Assembly: GCA_913065125.1 (NCBI GenBank)
Contig: CAJYAG010000001.1
Coordinates: 682,001 to 746,000, forward strand
Direction of reading: 5' to 3'
DNA length: 64,000 nucleotides
Source of the DNA: an uncultured Flavobacteriaceae bacterium
GTDB lineage: Bacteria; Bacteroidota; Bacteroidia; Flavobacteriales; Flavobacteriaceae
In this document: positions 1-8,661 of the stretch, in pieces
How positions within the stretch are numbered: position 1 is the stretch's first letter
How the letters are laid out: the number at the start of each line of letters is the position of its first letter
Translations under genes and position numbers: made by a program
The notes under the pieces: generated by a model
Told to the model about the DNA's origin: nothing
The model's input: only the letters and a program-made list of their open reading frames with translations
The model's database searches: none

Positions 1-1721
1 AAAAAGCCGTTGCGTGTATCGAAGACACCGCAGTTGCTTTAGAAGATTTGCCTAACTATATTGAAGAATTTACAGCAATGATGGATGCCTATCAGCAAAA
101 AGCCATTTATTACGCACACGCTGGCGCTGGTGAAATTCATTTACGCCCTATTTTAAATTTAAAGAAAAAAGAAGATGTGGTATTGTTCAGAAAAATTACC
201 ACAGAAACCGCAAAGCTTGTAAAAAAATACAAAGGTTCTTTTAGTGGCGAACACGGAGACGGAATTGTACGTGCAGAGTTTATTCCTTTAATGATTGGCG
301 AAGAAAATTATCAATTGTTACGACGCATTAAAAAAGCTTTTGATCCCAATAACGTTTTTAACAAAGGCAAAATTACAGATGCTTTTCCGATGGATGAAAG
401 TTTACGCTACGAAATCAACCGAAAAGAACCTGTTATCAAAACCCTTCAAGATTTTTCTGAAAATGAAGGCATTTTAAAGTTAGCCGAAAAATGTAATGGT
501 TCTGGAGATTGTAGAAAACCAGTTTCTGCTGGCGGAACGATGTGTCCGAGTTATAGAGCCACCAAAAACGAAAAAGATACCACACGCGCAAGAGCAAATG
601 CATTGCGTGAGTTTTTAACCAATTCTGAGGAACCAAATAAATTTAATCATCAAGAATTAAAAGAAGTCTTTGACTTGTGTTTGAGTTGTAAAGCTTGTGC
701 TTCTGAATGTCCGAGTAATGTAGATGTTTCCGCTTTAAAAGCAGAGTTTCTATATCAATATCAAGAAACAAATGGTTATTCTTTTAGAAGTAAATTGTTT
801 GCCAATAATGTAAAGTATAATCAATTAGGAAGCCTTGCTCCTGCACTAACAAACGCAATGTTAAATACTGCGTTAGCAAAAGCGATTATGGGAATTGCAC
901 AAAAAAGAAGTGTTCCAAAATTGGCATCAAAGACATTTCATAACTGGTATAAAAAACGTACTGTCATTTCGAGAGAAATCGAGAAATCTCAATCTCAAAA
1001 AACGGTATACCTATTCAACGACGAATTTACCAATTATTACGATGTAGAAATCGGAAAGGACGCCATTTTTGTCTTAGAGAAATTAGGCTATACTGTTGAA
1101 ATGTTACATCACAAAGAAAGCGGACGTAGTTTTATATCGAAAGGATTTTTAAAAGAAGCGAAAGTAGTTTGTGATGAAAACATTGCTCTTTTTAAAGGCA
1201 TCATTACAGAAGAAACGCCGCTAATCGGAATAGAACCATCTGCAATCTTAACTTTTAGAGACGAATACTTGCGAATCGCAAGCGATAAAAAAGCCGCAAA
1301 AGAGCTTTCTGAAAACTGTTTTACAGTCGAAGAGTTTTTAAATCAGGAATATCAAAAAGCAATAATTGATACTTCATTATTTACATCAGAAAGTAAAACA
1401 TTGAAGATTCACGGACATTGTCATCAAAAAGCATTGTCGAGTACAGCTGCGAGTTTTAACATCTTAAACATTCCTAAAAATTATTCAGTAACTATCTTAA
1501 ATACGGGTTGTTGCGGAATGGCAGGAAGTTTTGGTTACGAAAAAGAACATTACGATTTGAGTATGCAAGTTGGTGAAGATACCTTGTTTCCGAAAGTTAG
1601 AAACTGCGCTACAGGCACAGAAATTGTTGCAGCAGGAACTAGTTGTAGACATCAAATTTTTGATGGAACACAGCGCATTGCAAAACATCCTATTACATTA
1701 TTAAAGGAAGCTTTGACTTAA
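1..1721 (+). CDS. FAD-linked oxidase / Fe-S (CCG domain) oxidoreductase, 5' truncated
   Basis: Partial: the frame is open from base 3 to the stop, about 572 residues, so the start lies before the window. The visible N-terminal part is the end of an FAD-linked oxidase C-terminal domain (GEIHLRPILNLK, then GEHGDGIVRAEF). A ferredoxin-like segment follows with Cys clusters (CNGSGDCRKP...MCPSYRAT and CLSCKACASECPSN), fitting two 4Fe-4S clusters. The end is a CCG/heterodisulfide-reductase-like domain (HGHCHQKAL, NTGCCGMAGSFG). This order matches the large D-lactate/2-hydroxyacid dehydrogenase family (YdiJ type, about 970 aa), which oxidises a hydroxyacid and passes electrons on through Fe-S centres; the substrate is not readable here. 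An in-frame copy of a dispersed repeat lies in the linker before the CCG domain (962-989). Fold is sure, substrate is not. Confidence 0.9.
   Translation, partial: KAVACIEDTAVALEDLPNYIEEFTAMMDAYQQKAIYYAHAGAGEIHLRPILNLKKKEDVVLFRKITTETAKLVKKYKGSFSGEHGDGIVRAEFIPLMIGEENYQLLRRIKKAFDPNNVFNKGKITDAFPMDESLRYEINRKEPVIKTLQDFSENEGILKLAEKCNGSGDCRKPVSAGGTMCPSYRATKNEKDTTRARANALREFLTNSEEPNKFNHQELKEVFDLCLSCKACASECPSNVDVSALKAEFLYQYQETNGYSFRSKLFANNVKYNQLGSLAPALTNAMLNTALAKAIMGIAQKRSVPKLASKTFHNWYKKRTVISREIEKSQSQKTVYLFNDEFTNYYDVEIGKDAIFVLEKLGYTVEMLHHKESGRSFISKGFLKEAKVVCDENIALFKGIITEETPLIGIEPSAILTFRDEYLRIASDKKAAKELSENCFTVEEFLNQEYQKAIIDTSLFTSESKTLKIHGHCHQKALSSTAASFNILNIPKNYSVTILNTGCCGMAGSFGYEKEHYDLSMQVGEDTLFPKVRNCATGTEIVAAGTSCRHQIFDGTQRIAKHPITLLKEALT
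962..989 (+). repeat. Dispersed TCGAG-type repeat inside a coding region
   Basis: The stretch starting TGTCATTTCGAG and ending TCGAGAAATCT matches, with three differences over about 27 bases, the reverse complement of the intergenic repeat at 36488-36512. It is read in frame in the oxidase gene and supplies residues VISREIEKS between the Fe-S part and the CCG domain. Confidence 0.7.
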
Positions 1722-1790
1722 TTTAAAAACAATTATTTTAATATTTATTTAAAAATTGTAGATTAGTAATCTAAATAAAAAGATAAAAAA

Positions 1791-2177
1791 ATGAAACAAT
1801 CAAAATTATTAAAAAGTAAGTTCGTTTTAGGGGTAGTGTTTTTTATGTTAACCATTGGACTTACCTCTATGCAATCTACTGATTTTAAAGACATCACTGG
1901 TGTGTGGGATTACGAAGTTGAAGCTGCAGATGGCACAATGACTGGTATTATGACTATTAAAAAATCTGATGATACGTATGCTATTGAAATTGAAACTACA
2001 CAGTTTGGTACTTTAGAGTTAAATAATATAGCCTTAAAAGGGAAAGAACTTACTGCAAATATTGATATGCAAGGCGCTCTGGTAGAATTTGATTTTGAGT
2101 TTGATGGCGATTCTATGAAAGGAACTGTAAGTACACCTGACGGAGATCTAGATATTGTAGCAAAAAAAAGAAAATAA
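1791..2177 (+). CDS. Small secreted beta-rich protein, lipocalin-like, unknown function
   Basis: A 128-residue protein. Residues 1-28 form a signal peptide with basic start (KQSKLLKSK) and hydrophobic core (FVLGVVFFMLTIGL). The rest, starting TGVWDYEVEAADGTMTG, alternates polar and hydrophobic residues with repeated short strands (GTMTGIMTIKK, TYAIEIETT, GTLELNNIALKG, ELTANIDMQG, DSMKGTVSTP), which is the look of a small beta-barrel or lipocalin-like domain. It ends in a basic AKKRK tail. It is acidic, exported and probably periplasmic. It follows the oxidase after about 70 AT-rich bases and is closed by a strong terminator, so it may be its own unit. I do not recognise a named family. Confidence 0.75.
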   Translation: MKQSKLLKSKFVLGVVFFMLTIGLTSMQSTDFKDITGVWDYEVEAADGTMTGIMTIKKSDDTYAIEIETTQFGTLELNNIALKGKELTANIDMQGALVEFDFEFDGDSMKGTVSTPDGDLDIVAKKRK

Positions 2178-2197
2178 AACTCTTTGCTTAAACCTTC

Positions 2198-2242
2198 ATG
2201 CATTTGACACCTACAGTTTAGGTATCAAATGCATTTTTTTTT
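2198..2242 (+). terminator. Rho-independent terminator after the small secreted protein
   Basis: Arms 2198-2211 and 2221-2234 pair over 14 positions with one mismatch around a 9-base loop, and a run of nine T follows at once. Confidence 0.85.
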
Positions 2243-2312
2243 AGAACTATTTTAGCAGTGCTGTTTTTTAAAAAAATTCTTAATTTTACTTTTCTGACGT
2301 AAATCCTATCTA

Positions 2313-2753
2313 ATGCCTAATAAAACAAAAATCATAGTTAAAAGTTCTTTTTTTACAACTTTGGCAATGATTTGTTACTTTTTTTTTCTGAGGGGAATTC
2401 AATTGGATGAAGTTCCTGCATTACGGATTGTTAATTTCCTATTTATATTTACAGGGGTTAACTATGCTATTGAAAAAAATATTTATGTTAATTATGAAAC
2501 TCAATATTGGAAGAATTTTTGGGTTGGCATCTACACTTCGTTACTAACAGTAGTACTTGCTATTTGTACTTTACTTATGTATATCAATTATGTTCAGCCA
2601 AGTTTTATAGTTATTCTACAACATCACTTCTTTTTTTGGGAACATCAATTTAGTTTGCCCATAATTTTCTTAATAATTGTTTTACAAGGCCTTATCATTT
2701 CTATAATTTCAACTTTTTTAATACTACAAATACATCGCAAAAAAAACACCTAA
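2313..2753 (+). CDS. Hypothetical integral membrane protein (4 TM)
   Basis: A 146-residue protein made almost wholly of four hydrophobic segments, roughly residues 11-28, 37-52, 68-92 and 112-140, with a short basic C-terminus (HRKKNT). It has no signal peptide other than the first membrane segment and shows no catalytic motif. The lysine-rich start (PNKTKIIVK) suggests the N-terminus is inside. It lies between two terminators, downstream of the small secreted protein and convergent with valS, so it is probably transcribed alone. Four-helix proteins of this size are common in flavobacteria (for example DUF4199 proteins), but I cannot place this one in a family. Confidence 0.65.
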   Translation: MPNKTKIIVKSSFFTTLAMICYFFFLRGIQLDEVPALRIVNFLFIFTGVNYAIEKNIYVNYETQYWKNFWVGIYTSLLTVVLAICTLLMYINYVQPSFIVILQHHFFFWEHQFSLPIIFLIIVLQGLIISIISTFLILQIHRKKNT

Positions 2754-2762
2754 ATAAGTGTC

Positions 2763-2795
2763 AAAAAAAAAAAGCTTCCAATTGGAAGCTTTTTT
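2763..2795. terminator. Bidirectional terminator between the membrane protein and valS
   Basis: AAAGCTTCC and GGAAGCTTT pair around an AATT loop, flanked by an A-run on the left and a T-run on the right, so the hairpin can stop transcription arriving from either side. Confidence 0.88.
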
Positions 2796-2849
2796 ACTTG
2801 AGTATTGTTAAAGAAGTATGCTAGCTTTAGCATACAATAAGACTTGTAT

Positions 2850-5486
2850 TTATTTTAAACTAGCCAAACTGTTTTTAATCGTTTCAATTTTTGCTAATGT
2901 ATCTGCTTCTTTTTTACGTTCTAATGTAATTACCTGCTCGGGTGCGTTGCTTACAAAACGCTCGTTAGACAATTTCTTTGAAATTCCGAATAAAAAGCCT
3001 TCTGCCCTTTTTAACTCAGCTTCTAGTTTTTCTATTTCAGCTTCTACATCAATATCATCTACAGAAATGGGTACAAAATATTCGTTCGATTTTACTCTAA
3101 ACGAAGCACCATCAACTTTCTCAGAAACATAGGTAATTGCTGCAGTGTTTGTTAGTTTTTGGATCACAACATCAAAACTTTGAGTTGCTTTTTCATTATT
3201 TACCACAAACAATTCAACCGTGTCTTTAAATGAAATGTTCTTTTCTTTTCTGATGGTTCTAATTCCTGAAACTACATCGGTAATCATCGCAAAATTGGCA
3301 ATCAACGCTTGATTACTTTCAGAAGCTTCTGGCCATTTTGCAACAATTAAGGCTTCTTCTGAAGTTCTTTCTGTAATATGTTGCCAAATTTCTTCTGATA
3401 AAAATGGCATAAAAGGATGTAACACTTTTAAATTATTTTCTAACACAGCAATAATTTCTGCGTAGGTTTTTGCATCAATGGGTTGTTGATATGCTGGTTT
3501 TACAATTTCTAATAACCATGAAGAAAAATCGTCCATAATTAATTTGTAAATCGCCATCAACGCATCTGACAATCTGTATTTAGAGAAATGATCTTCAATT
3601 TCTGTCAAGGCTTTTTGGAATTTTGCTTCGTACCAAGCCAAACCAATTTTTGCGGTTTCTGGCTGCGGTAAACTCGCATCAACTTCCCAACCTTTTATCA
3701 AACGAAAGGCATTCCAAATTTTATTTGCAAACTGTTTTCCTTGCTGACACAAGGCTTCATCAAACATTAAATCGTTTCCAGCAGCAGAACTTAATAACAA
3801 ACCTACTCGTACTCCGTCTGCTCCATAATCATCAATCAACTTTAATGCATCAGGAGAATTTCCTAATGATTTTGACATTTTTCTACGTTCTTTATCACGC
3901 ACCAAACCTGTTAAATATACATTGTTAAAAGGTTTTTTGTCTTTGTATTCGTATCCAGCGATAATCATACGTGCCACCCAGAAAAATAAAATATCTGGAC
4001 CTGTAACTAAATCGTTTGTTGGATAATAATACTTGATTTCTTCATTTTCTGGATTTCTAATTCCGTCAAAAACCGACATTGGCCATAACCAAGAAGAGAA
4101 CCATGTGTCTAGTGCATCTTCGTCTTGTTTTAAGTTTTGAATTGTTAGTTTTGAGTTTTGAGTTTTCTCTTTCGCAAGCTCAAGTGCATCTTCAATGTTT
4201 TCTGCAACTACAAAATTTTCTTTTCCGTCTCCGTAGAAATAGGCCGGAATTTGTTGTCCCCACCACAATTGACGAGAAATATTCCAATCACGAATATTTT
4301 CCATCCAATGGCGATAGGTATTTTCGAACTTCTTTGGATACAAATTGATTTCAGCATCTTCTCCTAAAACCGCATCGATAGCAGGCTTTGCTAAGTCTTC
4401 CATTTTTAAAAACCATTGATCAGACAATCTTGGCTCTATCACGGCTTTGGTTCTTTCAGAAGTACCAACTTTATTTAAGTGTTGTTCTGTTTTTACTAAA
4501 AAACCCTTTTCTTCTAATTCTTTGGTGATTTCTTTACGAACCACAAAACGGTCTTTTCCTTCATAATGCAATCCAAACGAATTTAGAGAAGCATCGTCAT
4601 TAAAAATATCAATAACTTCTAAGTTGTGTTTATCGCCTAAAACTTTATCATTTTCATCGTGCGCAGGTGTCACTTTTAAACAACCTGTTCCGAATTCAAC
4701 ATCTACATAGTCGTCTTCTATAATCGGAATTACACGATTGCATAAAGGCACAATGGCTTTCTTTCCTTTTAAATGAGCAAAACGCTCATCATTTGGATTG
4801 ATACAAATTGCGGTATCTCCAAAAATGGTTTCTGGACGCGTTGTAGCAATTGTTAAAGTTTCCTCAGAACCTTCTATTTTGTATTCTAAATAATATAAAT
4901 TCCCTTGTTTTTCAACGTGAATTACTTCTTCATCAGAAAGAGTTGTTTTTGCTTCTGGATCCCAATTTACCATTCTATAACCTCGATAAATTAAGCCTTT
5001 GTTATACAAATCAACAAATACTTTAATTACAGATTCAGACATTTCTGGGTCCATTGTAAAAGCAGTTCTATCCCAATCGCAAGAACATCCTAGCTTTTTT
5101 AATTGCTCTAAAATGATACCACCATATTCGTGTTTCCACTCCCAAGCATGTGCTAAGAATTCTTCACGAGTTAAATCGTTTTTATCAATTCCTTGTTCTT
5201 TTAATTTAGCAACTACTTTTGCTTCTGTTGCAATGGATGCATGATCTGTTCCAGGAACCCAACACGCGTTTTTTCCTTGTAAACGTGCATGGCGAATTAA
5301 TACATCTTGAATGGTATTGTTTAGCATGTGTCCCATATGTAAAACTCCGGTTACGTTTGGTGGCGGAATTACAATTGTATACGGTTCTCTTTCATCTGGT
5401 GTTGAATGAAAATAGTTGTTTTTCATCCAGTAATCGTACCATTTACTTTCTACACTTGTTGCAATATATTTAGATGGGATATCCAT
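2850..5486 (-). CDS. valS: Valine--tRNA ligase
   Basis: An 878-residue class I aminoacyl-tRNA synthetase that charges tRNA-Val with valine in the cytoplasm. [13 protein letters not shown] at 41-53 holds the HIGH-type motif (HMGH 50-53). The CP1 editing domain follows ([27 protein letters not shown]), then [10 protein letters not shown], and the KMSKS loop near residue 535 ([13 protein letters not shown]). An anticodon-binding helical domain and a C-terminal coiled coil ([17 protein letters not shown]...) that binds tRNA complete it; length is normal for the family. A low-complexity insert ([13 protein letters not shown]) just before [10 protein letters not shown] is encoded by a heptamer-like repeat. 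The ATG at 5486 starts [13 protein letters not shown], as expected. It is a single gene convergent with the membrane protein. Confidence 0.97.
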   Translation of the reverse strand: MDIPSKYIATSVESKWYDYWMKNNYFHSTPDEREPYTIVIPPPNVTGVLHMGHMLNNTIQDVLIRHARLQGKNACWVPGTDHASIATEAKVVAKLKEQGIDKNDLTREEFLAHAWEWKHEYGGIILEQLKKLGCSCDWDRTAFTMDPEMSESVIKVFVDLYNKGLIYRGYRMVNWDPEAKTTLSDEEVIHVEKQGNLYYLEYKIEGSEETLTIATTRPETIFGDTAICINPNDERFAHLKGKKAIVPLCNRVIPIIEDDYVDVEFGTGCLKVTPAHDENDKVLGDKHNLEVIDIFNDDASLNSFGLHYEGKDRFVVRKEITKELEEKGFLVKTEQHLNKVGTSERTKAVIEPRLSDQWFLKMEDLAKPAIDAVLGEDAEINLYPKKFENTYRHWMENIRDWNISRQLWWGQQIPAYFYGDGKENFVVAENIEDALELAKEKTQNSKLTIQNLKQDEDALDTWFSSWLWPMSVFDGIRNPENEEIKYYYPTNDLVTGPDILFFWVARMIIAGYEYKDKKPFNNVYLTGLVRDKERRKMSKSLGNSPDALKLIDDYGADGVRVGLLLSSAAGNDLMFDEALCQQGKQFANKIWNAFRLIKGWEVDASLPQPETAKIGLAWYEAKFQKALTEIEDHFSKYRLSDALMAIYKLIMDDFSSWLLEIVKPAYQQPIDAKTYAEIIAVLENNLKVLHPFMPFLSEEIWQHITERTSEEALIVAKWPEASESNQALIANFAMITDVVSGIRTIRKEKNISFKDTVELFVVNNEKATQSFDVVIQKLTNTAAITYVSEKVDGASFRVKSNEYFVPISVDDIDVEAEIEKLEAELKRAEGFLFGISKKLSNERFVSNAPEQVITLERKKEADTLAKIETIKNSLASLK
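4121..4166 (-). repeat. In-frame low-complexity repeat (AAAACTC units) in valS
   Basis: On the minus strand, AAAACTC AAAACTC AAAACTA and degenerate copies encode about 14 Lys/Gln/Asn-rich residues between the editing domain and the WFSSW motif. It looks like intergenic low-complexity DNA captured in a coding region. Confidence 0.55.
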
Positions 5487-5551
5487 TATTTGGCTTTATT
5501 TTATGAAATATAATGAGCAAAAATACTACTTTTACATAAAATACATTCATC

Positions 5552-5941
5552 ATGAAGAGATATATTCTATTCCTTTTTTTTGCAAGTTTAACCATCGTTA
5601 GTTTTGGACAAAATGCTAAGGATACTAAACCGGAGTTTAAATTTGTAAAGGAGTTGATAAACTACGGTAAAGTAGCTCAAAATTCTAATGGTGATCGCGT
5701 TTTTGAATTTACAAATATTGGGAAAAGTCCGTTAATTATTACAGACATAAAAACTTCTTGCGATTGTACAGTTCCCAAAAAACCAACAGCCCCAATTATG
5801 CCTGGAGAAAAAGGCAGAATTACCGTTTCGTATGATACTTCTAAAGTTGGTGGATTTTCTAAACAAATTACTATTTTTTCGAATGCAAAGAGTGAAAGAA
5901 AAATGGTTAGAATAAGAGGGTTTGTAGCGAAAAAATCTTAA
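5552..5941 (+). CDS. DUF1573 domain secreted protein
   Basis: A 129-residue exported protein. Residues 1-20 are a signal peptide ending SFGQ. Residues 27-126 are a DUF1573 domain, an immunoglobulin-like beta sandwich related to ASPM-SPD-2-Hydin modules. Its signatures are the start YGKVAQNSNGDRVFEFTN, the SCDCTVP motif with two cysteines, PGEKGRITVSYD, and GFSKQITIFSN. Such proteins are abundant in Bacteroidota and probably act in the periplasm or envelope; their partners are largely unknown. It is divergent from valS with only about 65 bases between starts, and convergent with the aspartic protease, whose stop lies four bases beyond its own. Confidence 0.9.
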   Translation: MKRYILFLFFASLTIVSFGQNAKDTKPEFKFVKELINYGKVAQNSNGDRVFEFTNIGKSPLIITDIKTSCDCTVPKKPTAPIMPGEKGRITVSYDTSKVGGFSKQITIFSNAKSERKMVRIRGFVAKKS

Positions 5942-5945
5942 TTTA

Positions 5946-7295
5946 TTAGATTTTTTTAACCAATCTAAATTGAAATTTCATTTGAACACCTTCTCTTTTT
6001 ATCACCATATTTATTCTTTTATTGTGCCCTGATTGAAATTTACCTAAGAGTTCTTTTAAAGACATCTGATGTGCTTTAATACCATTAATTGACATAATCA
6101 CATCATCTATTTGAAGTCCTGCTAAACCTGCAGGAGAATTTTCCAAAACGTGTTTTATTTTATAAGAAGGTTTAAACCTATATGTGTATCTAGAAACTAC
6201 CGACACTGTTTTTGTATTTGAAGATTCAACATTACCGTTAGAATAAGAATCTGAAAACTGCGCTGCCTCTTTTTCTCTTACCAAAACTTTACCATTGTAA
6301 ACAACATCTAACCCACTCATGTTGTATTCGAAACCACCGCTAAAAGAACCGCTCTTTTTTAATACTATTTTTTTGTTTTTATAATCTACCCAAATCTTAA
6401 AACGTTTTAAGATATTACCACCAATACTTCCGTTACGCTCTTTAAACTGCCTTGCATAAAATGTAGATGTTGAGTCTAAAAAAGAAACCGTTGGTTCTTT
6501 AATTTTAAAATTGCCAATTAAAACTTTCTTAATCCTACTTTTTTTACCGTAAATAGTTCCGCTGATTCCTTCTCCCAAAACATCTTTAAAATGTCTAATT
6601 GGAGTTTGAATTTCATCTTTCGAATTTTCGAACAACCAAATGGCTTCTGAACCACCAGTGTCAATTAACAATTTTACATCAGTTAAAGTGGTGCCAACTG
6701 TATCTAATTGAACCTTTGCATCGATATAGGGCTTGTTTCTATAAAATTGAAGAGGAAACGTTTGGCATTTTCTGCATTTCTTATATTCATAAAATTGCGG
6801 ATTATAAAAGTATACTCGTTTTGTAACATAATTGATATGAACAATTGCATCTTTAAATAATTTGTATCCAACAATACCATGAATTGTAACCCCCATTTTT
6901 CCAGAAACATCAAACTTATCTTTTAAAAGCACGTAAATTTCTTGGTTTTTACCTACAAAATTTTTGATTTTTAAGGTGTTATTCCCAGAAATTAACGCAT
7001 CCATAGATTTTCCTTTTCCTAATCCTTGTAACGTTATTCTTCTTACATCATTTAAACCAATGCTATCGTTCTGAGATAAATTAAATAGAATGGTTTTATT
7101 AACTCCAGTATCTAAAATAAAAGACAATTGTTTTCCGTTTACCTCCATCGGAATCACAATTAAGTTGTTTATTAGATTAAATCTAACAAATTGTTCTTTT
7201 TGGTTTGGCCCAAAAAAATTAAACTTATCTTGAGATTTCACTGTAAACGAAAAAACAAGTAAGAATAGAAAGAAGAAATTTTGTTTTTTTATCAA
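5946..7295 (-). CDS. Secreted retropepsin-like aspartic protease with PDZ domain
   Basis: With the TTG start at 7295 this is 449 residues. A basic N-terminus (IKKQ) and hydrophobic run (FFFLFLLVFSFTV) form a signal peptide. Two Asp-Thr-Gly motifs follow, SFILDTGVNKTILF (near 62) and KLLIDTGGSEAIW (near 212), the hallmark of a single-chain pepsin-like protein with two retropepsin-type halves. A Cys pair (KKCRKCQTF) lies between them. The last 75 residues are a PDZ domain (SPAGLAGLQIDDVIMSINGIKAH). Such proteins probably process or bind envelope proteins. A longer reading frame starts with another TTG at 7325, but a TAAATTTG promoter at 7330-7337 puts the transcript start at about 7323, which favours 7295. 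Whether both aspartates are active cannot be told. Confidence 0.85.
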   Translation of the reverse strand: MIKKQNFFFLFLLVFSFTVKSQDKFNFFGPNQKEQFVRFNLINNLIVIPMEVNGKQLSFILDTGVNKTILFNLSQNDSIGLNDVRRITLQGLGKGKSMDALISGNNTLKIKNFVGKNQEIYVLLKDKFDVSGKMGVTIHGIVGYKLFKDAIVHINYVTKRVYFYNPQFYEYKKCRKCQTFPLQFYRNKPYIDAKVQLDTVGTTLTDVKLLIDTGGSEAIWLFENSKDEIQTPIRHFKDVLGEGISGTIYGKKSRIKKVLIGNFKIKEPTVSFLDSTSTFYARQFKERNGSIGGNILKRFKIWVDYKNKKIVLKKSGSFSGGFEYNMSGLDVVYNGKVLVREKEAAQFSDSYSNGNVESSNTKTVSVVSRYTYRFKPSYKIKHVLENSPAGLAGLQIDDVIMSINGIKAHQMSLKELLGKFQSGHNKRINMVIKREGVQMKFQFRLVKKI

Positions 7296-7329
7296 AAAAA
7301 ATGATTTAATGATTATGAATGACAATATA

Positions 7330-7337
7330 CAAATTTA
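7330..7337 (-). promoter_or_regulatory. -7 promoter element of the aspartic protease gene
   Basis: TAAATTTG on the minus strand matches the Bacteroidota -7 consensus TAnnTTTG and sits 35 bases before the preferred TTG start. Confidence 0.55.
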
Positions 7338-7470
7338 GCGTATTGGTTATTTCTTTTTTTTGCAAATAATTAATCTTTATAAACAGAAAAAAAAGAAATG
7401 TAAAACCTAACTTGTTTTTAAAAATAAATTCAGAAATTTGCTTTACATTTAACTAACAAAATCAAAAATT

Positions 7471-8661
7471 ATGCCTTTAATTTCAAAGAAAGGAAACTTA
7501 ATGCCAGAATCGCCAATTCGAAAACTGGTACCTTATGCTGAAACTGCATATAAACAAGGGAAAACAGTTTATCATTTAAATATTGGTCAACCAGATATTA
7601 AAACTCCACAAGTTGCTTTAGATGCTGTTTCTGTACACTCTTTAACAACCATTGCATATACTAGATCTGAAGGCTCTGAAGGTTATAGAACAAAGATTGC
7701 AAATTATTATAACAAACATAATATTGATGTAAAACACGATGATATTATAGTAACTACTGGAGGAAGTGAAGCATTACTTTTTGCCTTTGGAAGCATCATG
7801 GATGTTGATGATGAAATTATTATTCCAGAACCTTTTTATGCAAATTACAACGGCTTTTCGATTGCTTCTGGGGTAAATGTTGTTCCTGTAATCTCTAAAA
7901 TTGAAGATAATTTTGCATTGCCTCCAATTGAAGAATTTGAAAAATTAATTACGCCTAAAACTAAGGCTATTTTAATTTGCAATCCTGGAAATCCAACTGG
8001 ATATATTTATAGCAAAGAAGAAATTAAAAAATTAGCTGCAATTGTAAAAAAACACGACTTGTTCTTAATTTCTGACGAAGTATATAGAGAGTTTGCTTAT
8101 GATGGAGTTAAACATTATTCAATTTTACAAGAAGAGAGCATTGCTGATAATGCCATTGTTATTGATTCTGTATCAAAAAGATACAGCATGTGTGGCGCAA
8201 GAATTGGTTGTTTAGTTTCTAAAAATAAAGAAGTAATCAAAACTGCTTTAAAATTTGCACAAGCACGTTTAAGTCCGCCAACCTTAGCACAAATTGCATC
8301 TGAAGCAGCGCTAGAAACTCCGCAAAGTTATTTTGATGAAGTAATTGAAGAATATGTTAGTAGAAGAAATACGCTAATTGAAGCACTACAAGAAATAGAC
8401 GGAATAAAAGTAGCAAAACCTAAAGGTGCCTTTTATTGTATTGTAGAGCTACCGGTAAAAAATGCAGACGATTTTGCAAAATGGCTGTTAGAATCTTTTG
8501 ATGTTAATGGAGAAACCGTAATGGTTGCTCCTGCAGCCGGTTTTTACTCAACACCTGGCGTTGGATTAAATCAAATTAGAATTGCCTATGTATTAAATAA
8601 TGAAAGTTTAAAAAAGGCCATCAATATTTTAAAAGAAGCTTTAAAAGTGTATAAAGATTAG
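7471..8661 (+). CDS. Pyridoxal-phosphate-dependent aminotransferase, class I/II
   Basis: A 396-residue fold-type I aminotransferase of the aspartate aminotransferase family. Visible are the N-terminal glycine/proline signature LNIGQPDIKTP (37-45), TTGGSEAL (95-102) that holds the phosphate, NPGNPTGYIY (171-180), SDEVYREF (201-208) with the Asp that binds the pyridine nitrogen, and SVSKRYSMCGARIG (233-246), where Lys236 is the Schiff-base lysine. A C-terminal NQIRIAYV carries the substrate carboxylate-binding Arg. The reaction is transfer of an amino group between an amino acid and a 2-oxoacid; the exact substrate is not readable. Its TAG stop shares a base with the GTG start of murB, so the two are translationally coupled. 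Confidence 0.92.
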   Translation: MPLISKKGNLMPESPIRKLVPYAETAYKQGKTVYHLNIGQPDIKTPQVALDAVSVHSLTTIAYTRSEGSEGYRTKIANYYNKHNIDVKHDDIIVTTGGSEALLFAFGSIMDVDDEIIIPEPFYANYNGFSIASGVNVVPVISKIEDNFALPPIEEFEKLITPKTKAILICNPGNPTGYIYSKEEIKKLAAIVKKHDLFLISDEVYREFAYDGVKHYSILQEESIADNAIVIDSVSKRYSMCGARIGCLVSKNKEVIKTALKFAQARLSPPTLAQIASEAALETPQSYFDEVIEEYVSRRNTLIEALQEIDGIKVAKPKGAFYCIVELPVKNADDFAKWLLESFDVNGETVMVAPAAGFYSTPGVGLNQIRIAYVLNNESLKKAINILKEALKVYKD

